From JAJFFW01 sp965263375 (lineage in GTDB: Bacteria; Pseudomonadota; Alphaproteobacteria; Caulobacterales; Parvularculaceae), in contig OZ253669.1 of assembly GCA_965263375.1 (NCBI GenBank), positions 1,426,001 to 1,490,000 of the forward strand: 64,000 bases of DNA, read 5' to 3'. Below are positions 53,918-61,880 of this stretch, piece after piece (position 1 is the first letter of the stretch; each line of letters begins with the position of its first letter). The position numbers and the translations under genes were made by a program. The notes beneath the pieces are model-generated. The model was not told where the DNA came from. It worked only from the letters and a program-made list of their open reading frames with translations, and ran no database searches.

Positions 53918-54850
53918 ATGGCGGATCAGGACGCAAACAACGAAGAAAAGAACGCGACGCCAGCGACGCAAGGCGCAACGGCTAATGCTGAGCAAGATAA
54001 TGTCAGCGTGGCGGCGCCCGACCTTACTCAGTCGGATGAGTTTGATGGCGAAGACGAGGTGGCGGCTTCAGCTGCGCCTTTGATGGAGCATCTTAAAGAG
54101 TTACGCAGTCGGCTGATTATTTCGTTTTCCGGTCTCGCGGCCGCCTTTGTCTTTTGCTTTATCTTTTCAGAGCAGCTGTTCAACTTTCTGATTGTGCCTT
54201 TTGTCGAGGCGGTGGAAAGCGTTGCTTCTGAGAGTGCGCCGACGCTTTACTTTGCGCCTCTTGAGTTCTTTTTTACACGTGTGCGTTTGTCGATTTTCGC
54301 CGCGATCGTGGTGGCGTTTCCGCTTGTGGCCTATCAAGGCTATAAGTTTGTTGCTCCTGGCCTTTACAAAAATGAGCGCCAGGCGGCCGTGCCGTTTATC
54401 ACGGTGATGCCTTTGTTATTCACGATTGGCGCGAGCCTTGTGTATTTCGTGATGATGCCATTCGTGATGCGCTTCGCCTTGGGGTTTGAGGCGCAAGCTG
54501 GCGGCGATACGCCAGCTGATTTCCAATTGTTGACCAGAGTGGGCGATTATCTTTCCCTTGTGACGACGCTGATTATGGCGTTTGGCTTTGCTTTTCAGCT
54601 GCCCGTTCTGTTGACCTTGCTTGCAAGGGTGGGGATTGTTGATGCGGCTATGTTGCGCAAGAATCGCCGGATCGCGATTGTGATTATTTTTGTGATTGCG
54701 GCTTTCCTAACCCCGCCAGATCCCTTTAGTCAGCTTGCTTTGGGCATGTCGATTATTGCCCTTTATGAGATTTCGGTGCTGTCCGTTGCTTTCGCTGGAA
54801 AACGAGCAGCACAGCGAGCAGAGGCTGAAGCCGCCGCATCGTCTTCCTAA
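53918..54850 (+). CDS. tatC: Twin-arginine translocase receptor TatC
   Basis: 310 residues. An acidic N-terminal extension of about 45 residues precedes the signature PLMEHLKELRSRLIIS. Six hydrophobic helices follow, with APLEFFFTRVRLSIFAAIVV, GYKFVAPGLYKNERQAAVPF and FLTPPDPFSQLALGM. TatC recognises the twin-arginine signal. The N-terminal extension is unusual for TatC, but acidic tails are common on neighbouring products (ScpA, ScpB, the SPOR protein). Confidence 0.96.
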   Translation: MADQDANNEEKNATPATQGATANAEQDNVSVAAPDLTQSDEFDGEDEVAASAAPLMEHLKELRSRLIISFSGLAAAFVFCFIFSEQLFNFLIVPFVEAVESVASESAPTLYFAPLEFFFTRVRLSIFAAIVVAFPLVAYQGYKFVAPGLYKNERQAAVPFITVMPLLFTIGASLVYFVMMPFVMRFALGFEAQAGGDTPADFQLLTRVGDYLSLVTTLIMAFGFAFQLPVLLTLLARVGIVDAAMLRKNRRIAIVIIFVIAAFLTPPDPFSQLALGMSIIALYEISVLSVAFAGKRAAQRAEAEAAASSS

Positions 54851-54965
54851 ATTTTGGCGTTTAATGCATTGCAACTGCGATTGAGATTAAGCCCCGTCTT
54901 TGCAATTAACGCAGAACCCCCTATAGCCAGACTTAGCGCTATTTAGGTACTTTTGAACTGCATTG

Positions 54966-54991
54966 GCGCCAGAACTTGTTGGCGCGTTTTT
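54966..54991 (+). terminator. Probable terminator of the tat operon
   Basis: GCGCCA pairs with TGGCGC over an 8-nt loop and is followed by GTTTTT, about 115 bp after tatC. The stem is short. Confidence 0.5.
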
Positions 54992-55053
54992 CGTGCCGCG
55001 ATTGACGGATGGGAGCCGTTAATGGCTAAACCACTTTTGCTCGGAAACGCGCT

Positions 55054-56340
55054 ATGTTTGATATTCGATTGATACGAGAAAACCCAGACCAGTTCGACGT
55101 TGCTTGGGCGCGTAGGGGGCTTGAGCCTCAAGCGCGCGCGATTTTGGACTTAGATGAAGAGGCGCGCAAGCTCACATTGGCGGTGAATGACCTTCAAGCT
55201 AAGCGGAACGCGGCGTCAAAACAGATCGGCGCGGCTAAAGCCCAGGGTGATGAAGAGACTTTCCAAAAACTGATGGCTGAGGTTGAGGCGATCAAAGCCG
55301 AAACGCCAAAATTGGAGGCGGCGGAAAAAGAAAAGCGCGAGGCGTTAAAGGCCGTACTTGCCGCCTTGCCGAACTTACCCTCTAACGAAACGCCGGACGG
55401 TGCTGATGAAGCGGACAATGTTGAAGTGCGCCGGGTTGGCGAGCCCCGCGAGATCAATGAGGCCCGTGAGCACTTTGAGATTGGTGAAAGCCTTGGTCAG
55501 ATGGATTTTGAAACCGCGGCGAAGATGTCGGGCGCTCGGTTCGTTTTGCTTTCTGATCAGTTGGCGCGTCTTGAACGCGCCATTGCGAATTTTATGATCG
55601 ACACACACACTCAAGAATTCGGTTATAAAGAAATGTCGCCGCCAGTTTTGGTTAAAGATGATGCGTTGTTCGGAACCAGTCAGCTGCCTAAATTCGCAGA
55701 AGACCTTTTTCGCACAACGGGCGATCACTGGCTTATTCCAACCGCTGAAGTTTCACTAACCAATATCGTGCGCGAAGAAATTTTAGACGCCGACATTTTA
55801 CCTCTGCGGTTTACGGCGCACACGCCGTGTTTTCGATCAGAGGCAGGCTCTGCAGGACGTGACACACGCGGCATGATCCGCCTGCACCAATTTACCAAGG
55901 TTGAGCTTGTTTCCGTTACCTTGCCAGAGGCGTCAGAGGCGGAGCATGAGCGCATGACGGAATGCGCTGAAGCGATTTTGAACAAGCTTGAGCTGCCGTT
56001 CCGCACAATGATTTTATCGGCTGGCGATATGGGCTTTTCCGCCCACAAAACCTATGATCTTGAGGTTTGGTTGCCGGGGCAGGGACAGTACCGTGAAATC
56101 TCTTCATGCTCTAATTGCGGAGATTTTCAGGCGCGCCGGATGAATGCGCGCTTCCGTGTCAAAGGCGAAAAAGCTTTGCGTTTTCCTCATACGTTGAATG
56201 GGTCTGGCCTCGCTGTCGGGCGTACACTTGTTGCGATTTTGGAAAATTATCAGGACACAGATGGCGGCGTTGTAATACCAGATGTATTGAAACCTTATAT
56301 GGGCGGACTTTCTAAGATTGAGCCGCAAGGAGATGCGTAA
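55054..56340 (+). CDS. serS: Seryl-tRNA synthetase
   Basis: 428 residues. An N-terminal coiled-coil arm (30-105) is followed by the class II core: motif 1 PPVLVKDDALFGTSQLPKF, motif 2 FRSEAGSAGRDTRGMIRLHQ with FTKVELV, and motif 3 NGSGLAVGRTLVAILENYQ. Serine-site residues lie in PTAEVSLTN. It charges tRNA-Ser and, for Sec, tRNA-Sec. The surE gene starts 2 bp downstream. Confidence 0.98.
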   Translation: MFDIRLIRENPDQFDVAWARRGLEPQARAILDLDEEARKLTLAVNDLQAKRNAASKQIGAAKAQGDEETFQKLMAEVEAIKAETPKLEAAEKEKREALKAVLAALPNLPSNETPDGADEADNVEVRRVGEPREINEAREHFEIGESLGQMDFETAAKMSGARFVLLSDQLARLERAIANFMIDTHTQEFGYKEMSPPVLVKDDALFGTSQLPKFAEDLFRTTGDHWLIPTAEVSLTNIVREEILDADILPLRFTAHTPCFRSEAGSAGRDTRGMIRLHQFTKVELVSVTLPEASEAEHERMTECAEAILNKLELPFRTMILSAGDMGFSAHKTYDLEVWLPGQGQYREISSCSNCGDFQARRMNARFRVKGEKALRFPHTLNGSGLAVGRTLVAILENYQDTDGGVVIPDVLKPYMGGLSKIEPQGDA

Positions 56341-56342
56341 TC

Positions 56343-57110
56343 GTGAGAATTCTTTGTTCCAATGATGATGGCATTTACGCGAGCGGCTTAAAAAGCCTTG
56401 AAAAAATTGCCAGAGAGCTTTCCGATGATGTTTGGATTGTCGCCCCTCAAGAAGAGCAATCTGGCGCTGCAAGGTCATTGACCCTTCATAGTCCCTTGCG
56501 GGTGCGCCGTTATGAAGACAAGCGCTTTGCTGTTAGCGGTACGCCAACCGACGCGGTTATGATGGGTATTACCCGCTTAATGGAAGACGTCAAACCGGAT
56601 CTTGTTTTGTCCGGTGTGAATAATGGCCAGAACATTGCTGATGACGTGACATTTTCCGGCACTGTTGCGGCGGCGTTGCAGGGGATGACCTTGGGCGTGC
56701 CGTCGATCGCATTATCGCTTGCGCGTTTTTCGCGTGAAAGCGCTCGCTGGGCGACGCCTGAGCATTACGGCGCCAAGATTGTTCGTCAGCTGCTTGATGC
56801 TGGGTGGCCGGACGATGTTGTTATGAATGTAAATTTTCCAGACCGCGATCCTGATGATGTGGCTGGGGTTGAGGTGACCTCGCAAGGGCGACGCGATGCG
56901 CTTCAACTTTACACGGATGAGCGCAAAGATTTGCGCGGTGGTTCGTATTACTGGTTCGGTTTTAAGGGGCATTTGTCAAATCCACCGGCAGGCACAGATT
57001 TGCGCGCAATCTATGATGGTCGCATATCCATTACGCCGCTCCACCTTGCATTAACCCATAATGAAACCCATGCTAATCTGACCAAAGCATTGGGTGATAT
57101 GTCAATTTAA
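56343..57110 (+). CDS. surE: 5'/3'-nucleotidase SurE
   Basis: 255 residues from a GTG behind AAGGAG (9 nt). MRILCSNDDGIYASGLKSLE holds the metal-binding Asp pair; VSGTPTDAVMMG and VLSGVNNGQNIADDVTFSGT complete the SurE site. It dephosphorylates nucleoside monophosphates in the cytoplasm. In many genomes pcm follows before the NlpD-like gene; here no pcm is present. Confidence 0.95.
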   Translation: MRILCSNDDGIYASGLKSLEKIARELSDDVWIVAPQEEQSGAARSLTLHSPLRVRRYEDKRFAVSGTPTDAVMMGITRLMEDVKPDLVLSGVNNGQNIADDVTFSGTVAAALQGMTLGVPSIALSLARFSRESARWATPEHYGAKIVRQLLDAGWPDDVVMNVNFPDRDPDDVAGVEVTSQGRRDALQLYTDERKDLRGGSYYWFGFKGHLSNPPAGTDLRAIYDGRISITPLHLALTHNETHANLTKALGDMSI

Positions 57111-57176
57111 GGCTAAACTTGCGCGCATAAAATGGGGGGTAAACTTTTTTACTAATGTCAAAGCCCAAAGCTTCTG

Positions 57177-57191
57177 TTAACGTCTTGTTAA
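57177..57191. promoter_or_regulatory. Perfect CtrA-type site upstream of the LysM/M23 gene
   Basis: TTAA-CGTCTTG-TTAA matches the TTAA-N7-TTAA consensus exactly and ends 50 bp before the start codon at 57242. A second pair with six-base spacing lies at 57210-57223. A CtrA input would tie this envelope factor to the cell cycle. Confidence 0.6.
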
Positions 57192-57241
57192 CGCAAATCA
57201 CTGACTGTCTTAATAAATATTAACGGTCTTTGGAGCGGGCC

Positions 57242-58486
57242 ATGAAGCGCCATTCAGCAGCATTTCTACTTCTAACGATAAGCCTGGCGGCAAGTTGCGG
57301 CGCTAGCCGGAATTCGGCCCCCATCGTATATGGCACGGAGCCGTCAACAAACGCACGAGTGTATAATTCTCCTGCGGATGTATATATGGCGGATAATCAG
57401 CGCGTCGCTGCGGCTGCTGGCCAGCAAGCGGGCGTTTCGAATGATATCTATGCGACGCCAAATTCGCGACCAGCGCCTTTAGCACCCGTATCTCAATCAG
57501 CTTATAATCCTGCGCCTTATCAAAACGCAGCGCCGGTATATCAACCTGTGAATGCGTCTGGCTATGGCGCGCCTTCACAAAGTGTGGCGCCGGTTTACGT
57601 TTCTGAGTTAAAGCCAGTCGGGTCGCCTAGCAGCAGCTGGCCGTCTACTTCTCCAGTTTATGTGACCGTCCAGCCTGGGGACACCGTGTTTGCAATTGCT
57701 CGGCGAACAAGTGTTCACCCGCGTGCAATCATCGCAGAAAATCGGATGGCTGCGCCGTATACGTTGCGCGTTGGTCAATCGCTCAGGATACCTTCTGGCG
57801 GTCAAGCCGCTGGATTTGCACCTGCTCCCGCGTCAGCGCCTGCTCAATCCACGTACGGAGCACCGCAACAGCAGGTTGGGACGTCATATATCGTGCGTCC
57901 AGGTGACACGTTATATAGCATCTCACGGCGCTCCGGTGTTCCGGTTTCCGCTATCGCGCGTCAAAATGGTTTGAATGCGCCATACCGTCTGTCTGTAGGG
58001 ACACAATTATCTATTCCTAGCGGCGGCGTTGCATCTGTTATTCCTCAGAAGACAACACAGAGCATTGCGCGTTCTGTGTCATATAAAAAGCCTGCGCCAT
58101 CAAATGAGCCTAAGGCAATGTTTGATTGGCCAGTAAAAGGCGCGATTATTGGTTCTTATGGCGCTGGCGAACTAGGCCGACGCAATGATGGAATTAACAT
58201 CGCCGCGCCGGTCGGTACGCCAATTCGTGCTGCCGCTGATGGAGAGGTTGTCTATCGCGGCGCTGAGGTTGACGGTTATGGCAACCTACTTTTAATCAAA
58301 CACAGAGATGATTTTGTAACCGCCTATGCGCATACGGATGTTATTCTTGTGCGCAAAGGGCAAAAAGTAAGGCAGGGGCAAGTAATCGCAAAGGTTGGCC
58401 AGTCCGGCGCCGCGAAAGAGCCTCAGCTTCATTTTGAAATAAGACAGAACCTAAAATCTGTCGATCCAATCGCGTTACTGCGGTGA
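57242..58486 (+). CDS. LysM / M23 (LytM-like) lipoprotein, NlpD/DipM type
   Basis: 414 residues from ATG 57242 with GGAG six bases upstream; a TTG four codons earlier is less likely. The signal MKRHSAAFLLLTISLAASCG gives a probable lipoprotein (Cys at 19). A Pro/Ala/Tyr-rich linker precedes LysM 1 (about 140-184, VTVQPGDTVFAIARR) and LysM 2 (about 215-260, YIVRPGDTLYSISRR). The M23 domain (310-414) has GAIIGSYGAGELGRRNDGIN, PIRAAADGEVVYRGAEVDGY, TAYAHTDVI and LHFEIRQN. The first metal-binding His (HxxxD type) is replaced by Asn in NDGIN, so it may be a non-catalytic amidase activator like NlpD. It follows surE as in the classical surE-pcm-nlpD order. Confidence 0.93.
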   Translation: MKRHSAAFLLLTISLAASCGASRNSAPIVYGTEPSTNARVYNSPADVYMADNQRVAAAAGQQAGVSNDIYATPNSRPAPLAPVSQSAYNPAPYQNAAPVYQPVNASGYGAPSQSVAPVYVSELKPVGSPSSSWPSTSPVYVTVQPGDTVFAIARRTSVHPRAIIAENRMAAPYTLRVGQSLRIPSGGQAAGFAPAPASAPAQSTYGAPQQQVGTSYIVRPGDTLYSISRRSGVPVSAIARQNGLNAPYRLSVGTQLSIPSGGVASVIPQKTTQSIARSVSYKKPAPSNEPKAMFDWPVKGAIIGSYGAGELGRRNDGINIAAPVGTPIRAAADGEVVYRGAEVDGYGNLLLIKHRDDFVTAYAHTDVILVRKGQKVRQGQVIAKVGQSGAAKEPQLHFEIRQNLKSVDPIALLR

Positions 58487-58560
58487 TAGTTTAGTTGGAA
58501 ACGCCTTATACTAGTTATTGTATTTCAGTTTATAATAGCACAAAGTCTCGTTGACGCTTA

Positions 58561-58588
58561 AACAGCCCCTAGGGGCTGTTTTCTTTTA
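58561..58588 (+). terminator. Rho-independent terminator after the LysM/M23 gene
   Basis: AACAGCCCCTAGGGGCTGTT is a perfect 20-bp palindrome followed by TTCTTTTATG. It lies 74 bp after the stop codon and also before the convergent chorismate mutase gene. Confidence 0.85.
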
Positions 58589-58656
58589 TGGGCTTGGCGT
58601 TTTTGGCCAGTTTTTCTTTGAAGCAGCAAGGGCTGGCAGCTTGTGGGGGGGGATGG

Positions 58657-58953
58657 TTATTTCTCGCCCAATTTTGCTTCTTGGTATTTGATGCCCCATT
58701 CTAAAAGCATGCGCCAAAGGTCTTCGGCAAGCCCAGGGGGCATTCCTTGTTCTTCTGCAGCGGTGCGGACTTTTTGGATGACTTCTTCGTTGCGCCATTG
58801 CACCGATGCGCCAGACGAGGCTTCGCGCTTGAACACCCAGATACGATCCACATAACGCCATCGCTCTGCGAATAACTTTATAAGGTCGGCGTCGACGCGG
58901 TCGATCTCAGCGCGGACATCCGCAGGGGATTGGCAGTCTTCAGGGGCTTTCAT
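58657..58953 (-). CDS. Chorismate mutase (AroQ class)
   Basis: 98 residues, nearly all helical, as in the AroQ-alpha/gamma fold. VRAEIDRVDADLIKLFAERW, then DRIWVFKREA, RNEEVIQKVRTAAEEQGMPP and DLWRMLLEWGIKYQ match the chorismate mutase type II pattern with the active-site Arg, Lys and Gln at expected places. It converts chorismate to prephenate. It has no fused prephenate dehydratase or DAHP synthase. Divergent from the Cys-cluster gene. Confidence 0.88.
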   Translation of the reverse strand: MKAPEDCQSPADVRAEIDRVDADLIKLFAERWRYVDRIWVFKREASSGASVQWRNEEVIQKVRTAAEEQGMPPGLAEDLWRMLLEWGIKYQEAKLGEK

Positions 58954-59105
58954 GGGGCCTCGTTCGGTGATGTTTTTCTTTAAAGTTCATGAGATTTATG
59001 CATAGGAATGCAGAAGAAACCTTGCGCTAATTATGGCGGGTCTGGAATCTAAGATCCAGCATTCTTTTAAGTTGGTTTCGTTTGGTGCAGGCGGAAGAGA
59101 TCAAG

Positions 59106-59642
59106 ATGCAAACTTGGCCAGTTTTAACGACTGATTGTGAAAAATGTGCGGGCCTTTGTTGTGGTGCTTATCCTTTCAATGATCCCAATAAGTTTGCTGA
59201 TAAAAAAGCGGCGAACGAGGTTTGTCGCCATCTTGCTGCTGATGGACGTTGCGCCATATATGAGAAACGGGAAGCTAAAGGTTATTTAGGGTGTCTTACA
59301 TTTGATTGCCATGGCGCTGGGCCGCGTGTGATTAGCGAAGTTTTTAAGGGCTCTTTGCGCGATCAATCTGAGGCGGATGTCTATGACACCTTTCGAGCTC
59401 TGACGCGGATCCACTCTGCTCTTGCTCAGTTAAAAATGTTGGAGAGTTTGCCGCTGACCCCAGAGCAACGCGATCGTTACAATCAGCTGGTCAGCCGACT
59501 TACGCCAAGTGAAGGGTGGTCACCAACGTCACTTTCGGCGTTTCCAGCCCACCAGGCTGAAGATTGGGTTCACGCCTTTGCGGTTTCCTTGGCTGATAGT
59601 GAAGCGGGGCAGGTTTTCATCCAGCGGCGCGAGCGCCAGTAA
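59106..59642 (+). CDS. CxxCxxCC cysteine-cluster protein
   Basis: 178 residues from ATG 59106, with GGAAGAG ahead; an upstream in-frame GTG (59082) lacks one. The N-terminal motif CEKCAGLCCGAYPF is of the YkgJ type, and further Cys lie in EVCRHLAADGRCAIYEKRE and GCLTFDCHG. The C-terminal helical part (residues 90-178) has no known family. Some distant relatives carry pentapeptide repeats, but none are present here. The role is unknown; metal binding is inferred. Confidence 0.7.
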   Translation: MQTWPVLTTDCEKCAGLCCGAYPFNDPNKFADKKAANEVCRHLAADGRCAIYEKREAKGYLGCLTFDCHGAGPRVISEVFKGSLRDQSEADVYDTFRALTRIHSALAQLKMLESLPLTPEQRDRYNQLVSRLTPSEGWSPTSLSAFPAHQAEDWVHAFAVSLADSEAGQVFIQRRERQ

Positions 59643-59661
59643 TGGCAATGCGAATGAGGCG

Positions 59662-61548
59662 TTATTCTTGTGCAGCTTTGGCGTTTTCATAGCGCTCTAA
59701 AGCTTCCAGCCATTCATTCTCAGTTTTTTCGATCGCTTGAAGAAGGGCGGCGCGTTCTTTCTGTAGCTTTGTTGCGCGGGCTTGATCTTGTTGATAGAGC
59801 GTTGGGTCAGCAAGCGCTGCGTCTAAGCGCGGCAGGATCTCATTAAGTTCTTCAAGGCGCGCTTCTTTTTCATCCGCTTTTTTCTTTAAAGGGGCAATGG
59901 CCTCGCGGGCGGCAGCGCCCGCTTGCCGCTCTGCTTGCTTATAGCGGGGTTTTTCAACGCCTTTTTTTTCTTTGGCTGCTGTCTTTGTCGCCTCGAGGAT
60001 CAAGCGTCGATAATCGCTCAGATCGCCTTCATAAGGTTTTGCGGCGCCGTCTTTGATGAGCCACAATCGATCGGCGACACTTTCGGCCAAATGCGCATCG
60101 TGGGTGATCAGTAATACCGCGCCTTTGTATTCGTTTAAGGCGAGGGCGAGCGCTTCGCGGGAATCGATATCAAGGTGGTTCGTTGGCTCATCAAGAATGA
60201 TCATATGGGGCCCGTGGAATGTTGCGAGCCCCAGGAGCAACCGCGCTTTTTCCCCGCCAGACATATTGATGACTTTGGTGTCTGCTTTATCTGGGCCAAA
60301 ACCAAGCTGTGCGGTTGCGGCGCGTATTTGGGCTTCCGTTCCGTCAGGCATTAAAGCGCGAACATGTTCATAAGGGGTTTGCGCGGGTTTTAGCTCGTCC
60401 ACTTGGTGTTGAGAAAAATAGGCGATATCTAGCTTTTTGTGTTTATAAACATTGCCCGCAAGTGGCGTTATGCGTCCGCTAATGGCTTTAACAAGCGTAG
60501 ACTTCCCCTCGCCATTTGGACCCAAAATCACAATGCGGTCGTCTTGATCGATCCGCATATTGACATTTTTAAGGACAGGCGCGTCTTCTTCATATCCTAA
60601 ATCCGCCTCTACGATGCGTACGATGGGCGGCGCCATAGGGCGCGGGTTTTTAAAGTCAAAGGGCGCCACTTGCTCGTCAAGGGGCAGGGCGGTTTCTTGC
60701 ATTTTTGCAAGCGCTTTTACCCGGCTTTGGGCTTGCTTTGCCTTTGACGCTTTTGCTTGAAAACGATCGATAAAGCTTTGCATATGGCGGCGCTTTGCCT
60801 CTTGCTTGGCTTTAAAGGCCAGCGCCTGGGCGCGCTCTTCGCTGCGTCGTCTAACATAGGTGTCGTAATCCCCGGCATGAACGCTCAGCTTTTTATTTTC
60901 AAGCGCTAAGATATGGGTGGCTGCGCGGTTTAAAAAATCCCTGTCGTGGCTAACAATAAGAACCGTGTAAGGATAGCTTCGCAAGTAGCTTTCAAGCCAC
61001 ATTGTGCCTTCGATATCAAGATAGTTTGTCGGCTCGTCCAGAAGGAGCAAATCCGGAGCCGCGAACAATACCCCGGCAAGGGCCACTCGCATGCGCCAAC
61101 CGCCAGAGAATTCTGCACAAGCGCGCGCCTGATCGCTCGCGGAGAACCCAAGCCCCGACAAGATTGAAGCGGCGCGCGCCTCTGCGGTATGGGCGTCGAT
61201 GTCCGCAAGGCGTGTATGAATCTCAGCAATGCGCGTTGGCTCGCTTTCTTGTTCGGCCTCGCTTAGAAGGCGCACGCGCTCTTGGTCAAAGCTTAACACC
61301 GTCTCCAGCAGGCTTGCCTCGCTCGCCGGCGCCTCCTGTGCGACAGCCCCAAGGCGGCGGTTCTTGCGGAATGAAACCTCGCCGTCATCGGGGCTTATTT
61401 CCCCCTTGATGAGTCGTAACAATGTTGATTTGCCGGCGCCATTGCGTCCGATAAACCCCGCCTTCCACCCTTCGCGGATGGCGGCGGTCGCTTGGTCGAA
61501 CAGAATGCGGCCTTCAATACGATAGGTGAGGTCGTTGATATGGAGCAT
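59662..61548 (-). CDS. ABC-F family ATPase (Uup/YheS-like)
   Basis: 628 residues with two ABC domains and no membrane helices. First Walker A GRNGAGKSTLLRLIKG (about 35), signature SGGWRMRVALAG, Walker B DLLLLDEPTNYLD; linker with many Lys/Gln (about 235-290); second Walker A GPNGEGKSTLVKAISG, signature SGGEKARLLLGL and IILDEPTNHLD. The C-terminal coiled coil (about 520-628) is typical of Uup/YheS. ABC-F proteins act on the ribosome or rescue stalled translation. The second Walker A keeps its Lys. No antibiotic-resistance context. Confidence 0.93.
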   Translation of the reverse strand: MLHINDLTYRIEGRILFDQATAAIREGWKAGFIGRNGAGKSTLLRLIKGEISPDDGEVSFRKNRRLGAVAQEAPASEASLLETVLSFDQERVRLLSEAEQESEPTRIAEIHTRLADIDAHTAEARAASILSGLGFSASDQARACAEFSGGWRMRVALAGVLFAAPDLLLLDEPTNYLDIEGTMWLESYLRSYPYTVLIVSHDRDFLNRAATHILALENKKLSVHAGDYDTYVRRRSEERAQALAFKAKQEAKRRHMQSFIDRFQAKASKAKQAQSRVKALAKMQETALPLDEQVAPFDFKNPRPMAPPIVRIVEADLGYEEDAPVLKNVNMRIDQDDRIVILGPNGEGKSTLVKAISGRITPLAGNVYKHKKLDIAYFSQHQVDELKPAQTPYEHVRALMPDGTEAQIRAATAQLGFGPDKADTKVINMSGGEKARLLLGLATFHGPHMIILDEPTNHLDIDSREALALALNEYKGAVLLITHDAHLAESVADRLWLIKDGAAKPYEGDLSDYRRLILEATKTAAKEKKGVEKPRYKQAERQAGAAAREAIAPLKKKADEKEARLEELNEILPRLDAALADPTLYQQDQARATKLQKERAALLQAIEKTENEWLEALERYENAKAAQE

Positions 61549-61880
61549 TTGGCAAAAGGGATAAGCAGCGGAACAAAGTTGATTAGCGTCGCTTTTTGCC
61601 GGACCTCAAAGCATCTTGCAAGGGCTAATAGCGCGTCTGTATTTAAGCCAAAAAAATGTCGGGGTTGTCGATTGGGGTATTTCTGGGGTTGTGGCCTTAT
61701 TTAATCACTACACAGAAATATGGAAATAACTTCCATAAATAATGCGCACTGATCACGTAAAAAAATTTAAAATTTGACGAATGAAAAATACATGCGTGCT
61801 GTAATAAAATTAACTAAATACTTGATTTTATCTTAATAATATGTATATTAACCATGTTCAATAAAATTGATGGAGGGCTG
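61549..61880. promoter_or_regulatory. 332-bp AT-rich region, includes TTAACCAT site
   Basis: The right part (61700-61860) is strongly AT-rich. TTAACCAT (61848-61855), a half-site sequence known for CtrA, lies 26 bp before the chosen start of the next gene. No gene is supported here. This is the divergent promoter region of the ABC-F gene and the membrane protein. Confidence 0.35.

Noticed and set aside
58586..58861. 91-codon minus-strand frame
   Set aside because: It overlaps the chorismate mutase gene in another frame, and the mutase frame shows clear family motifs.
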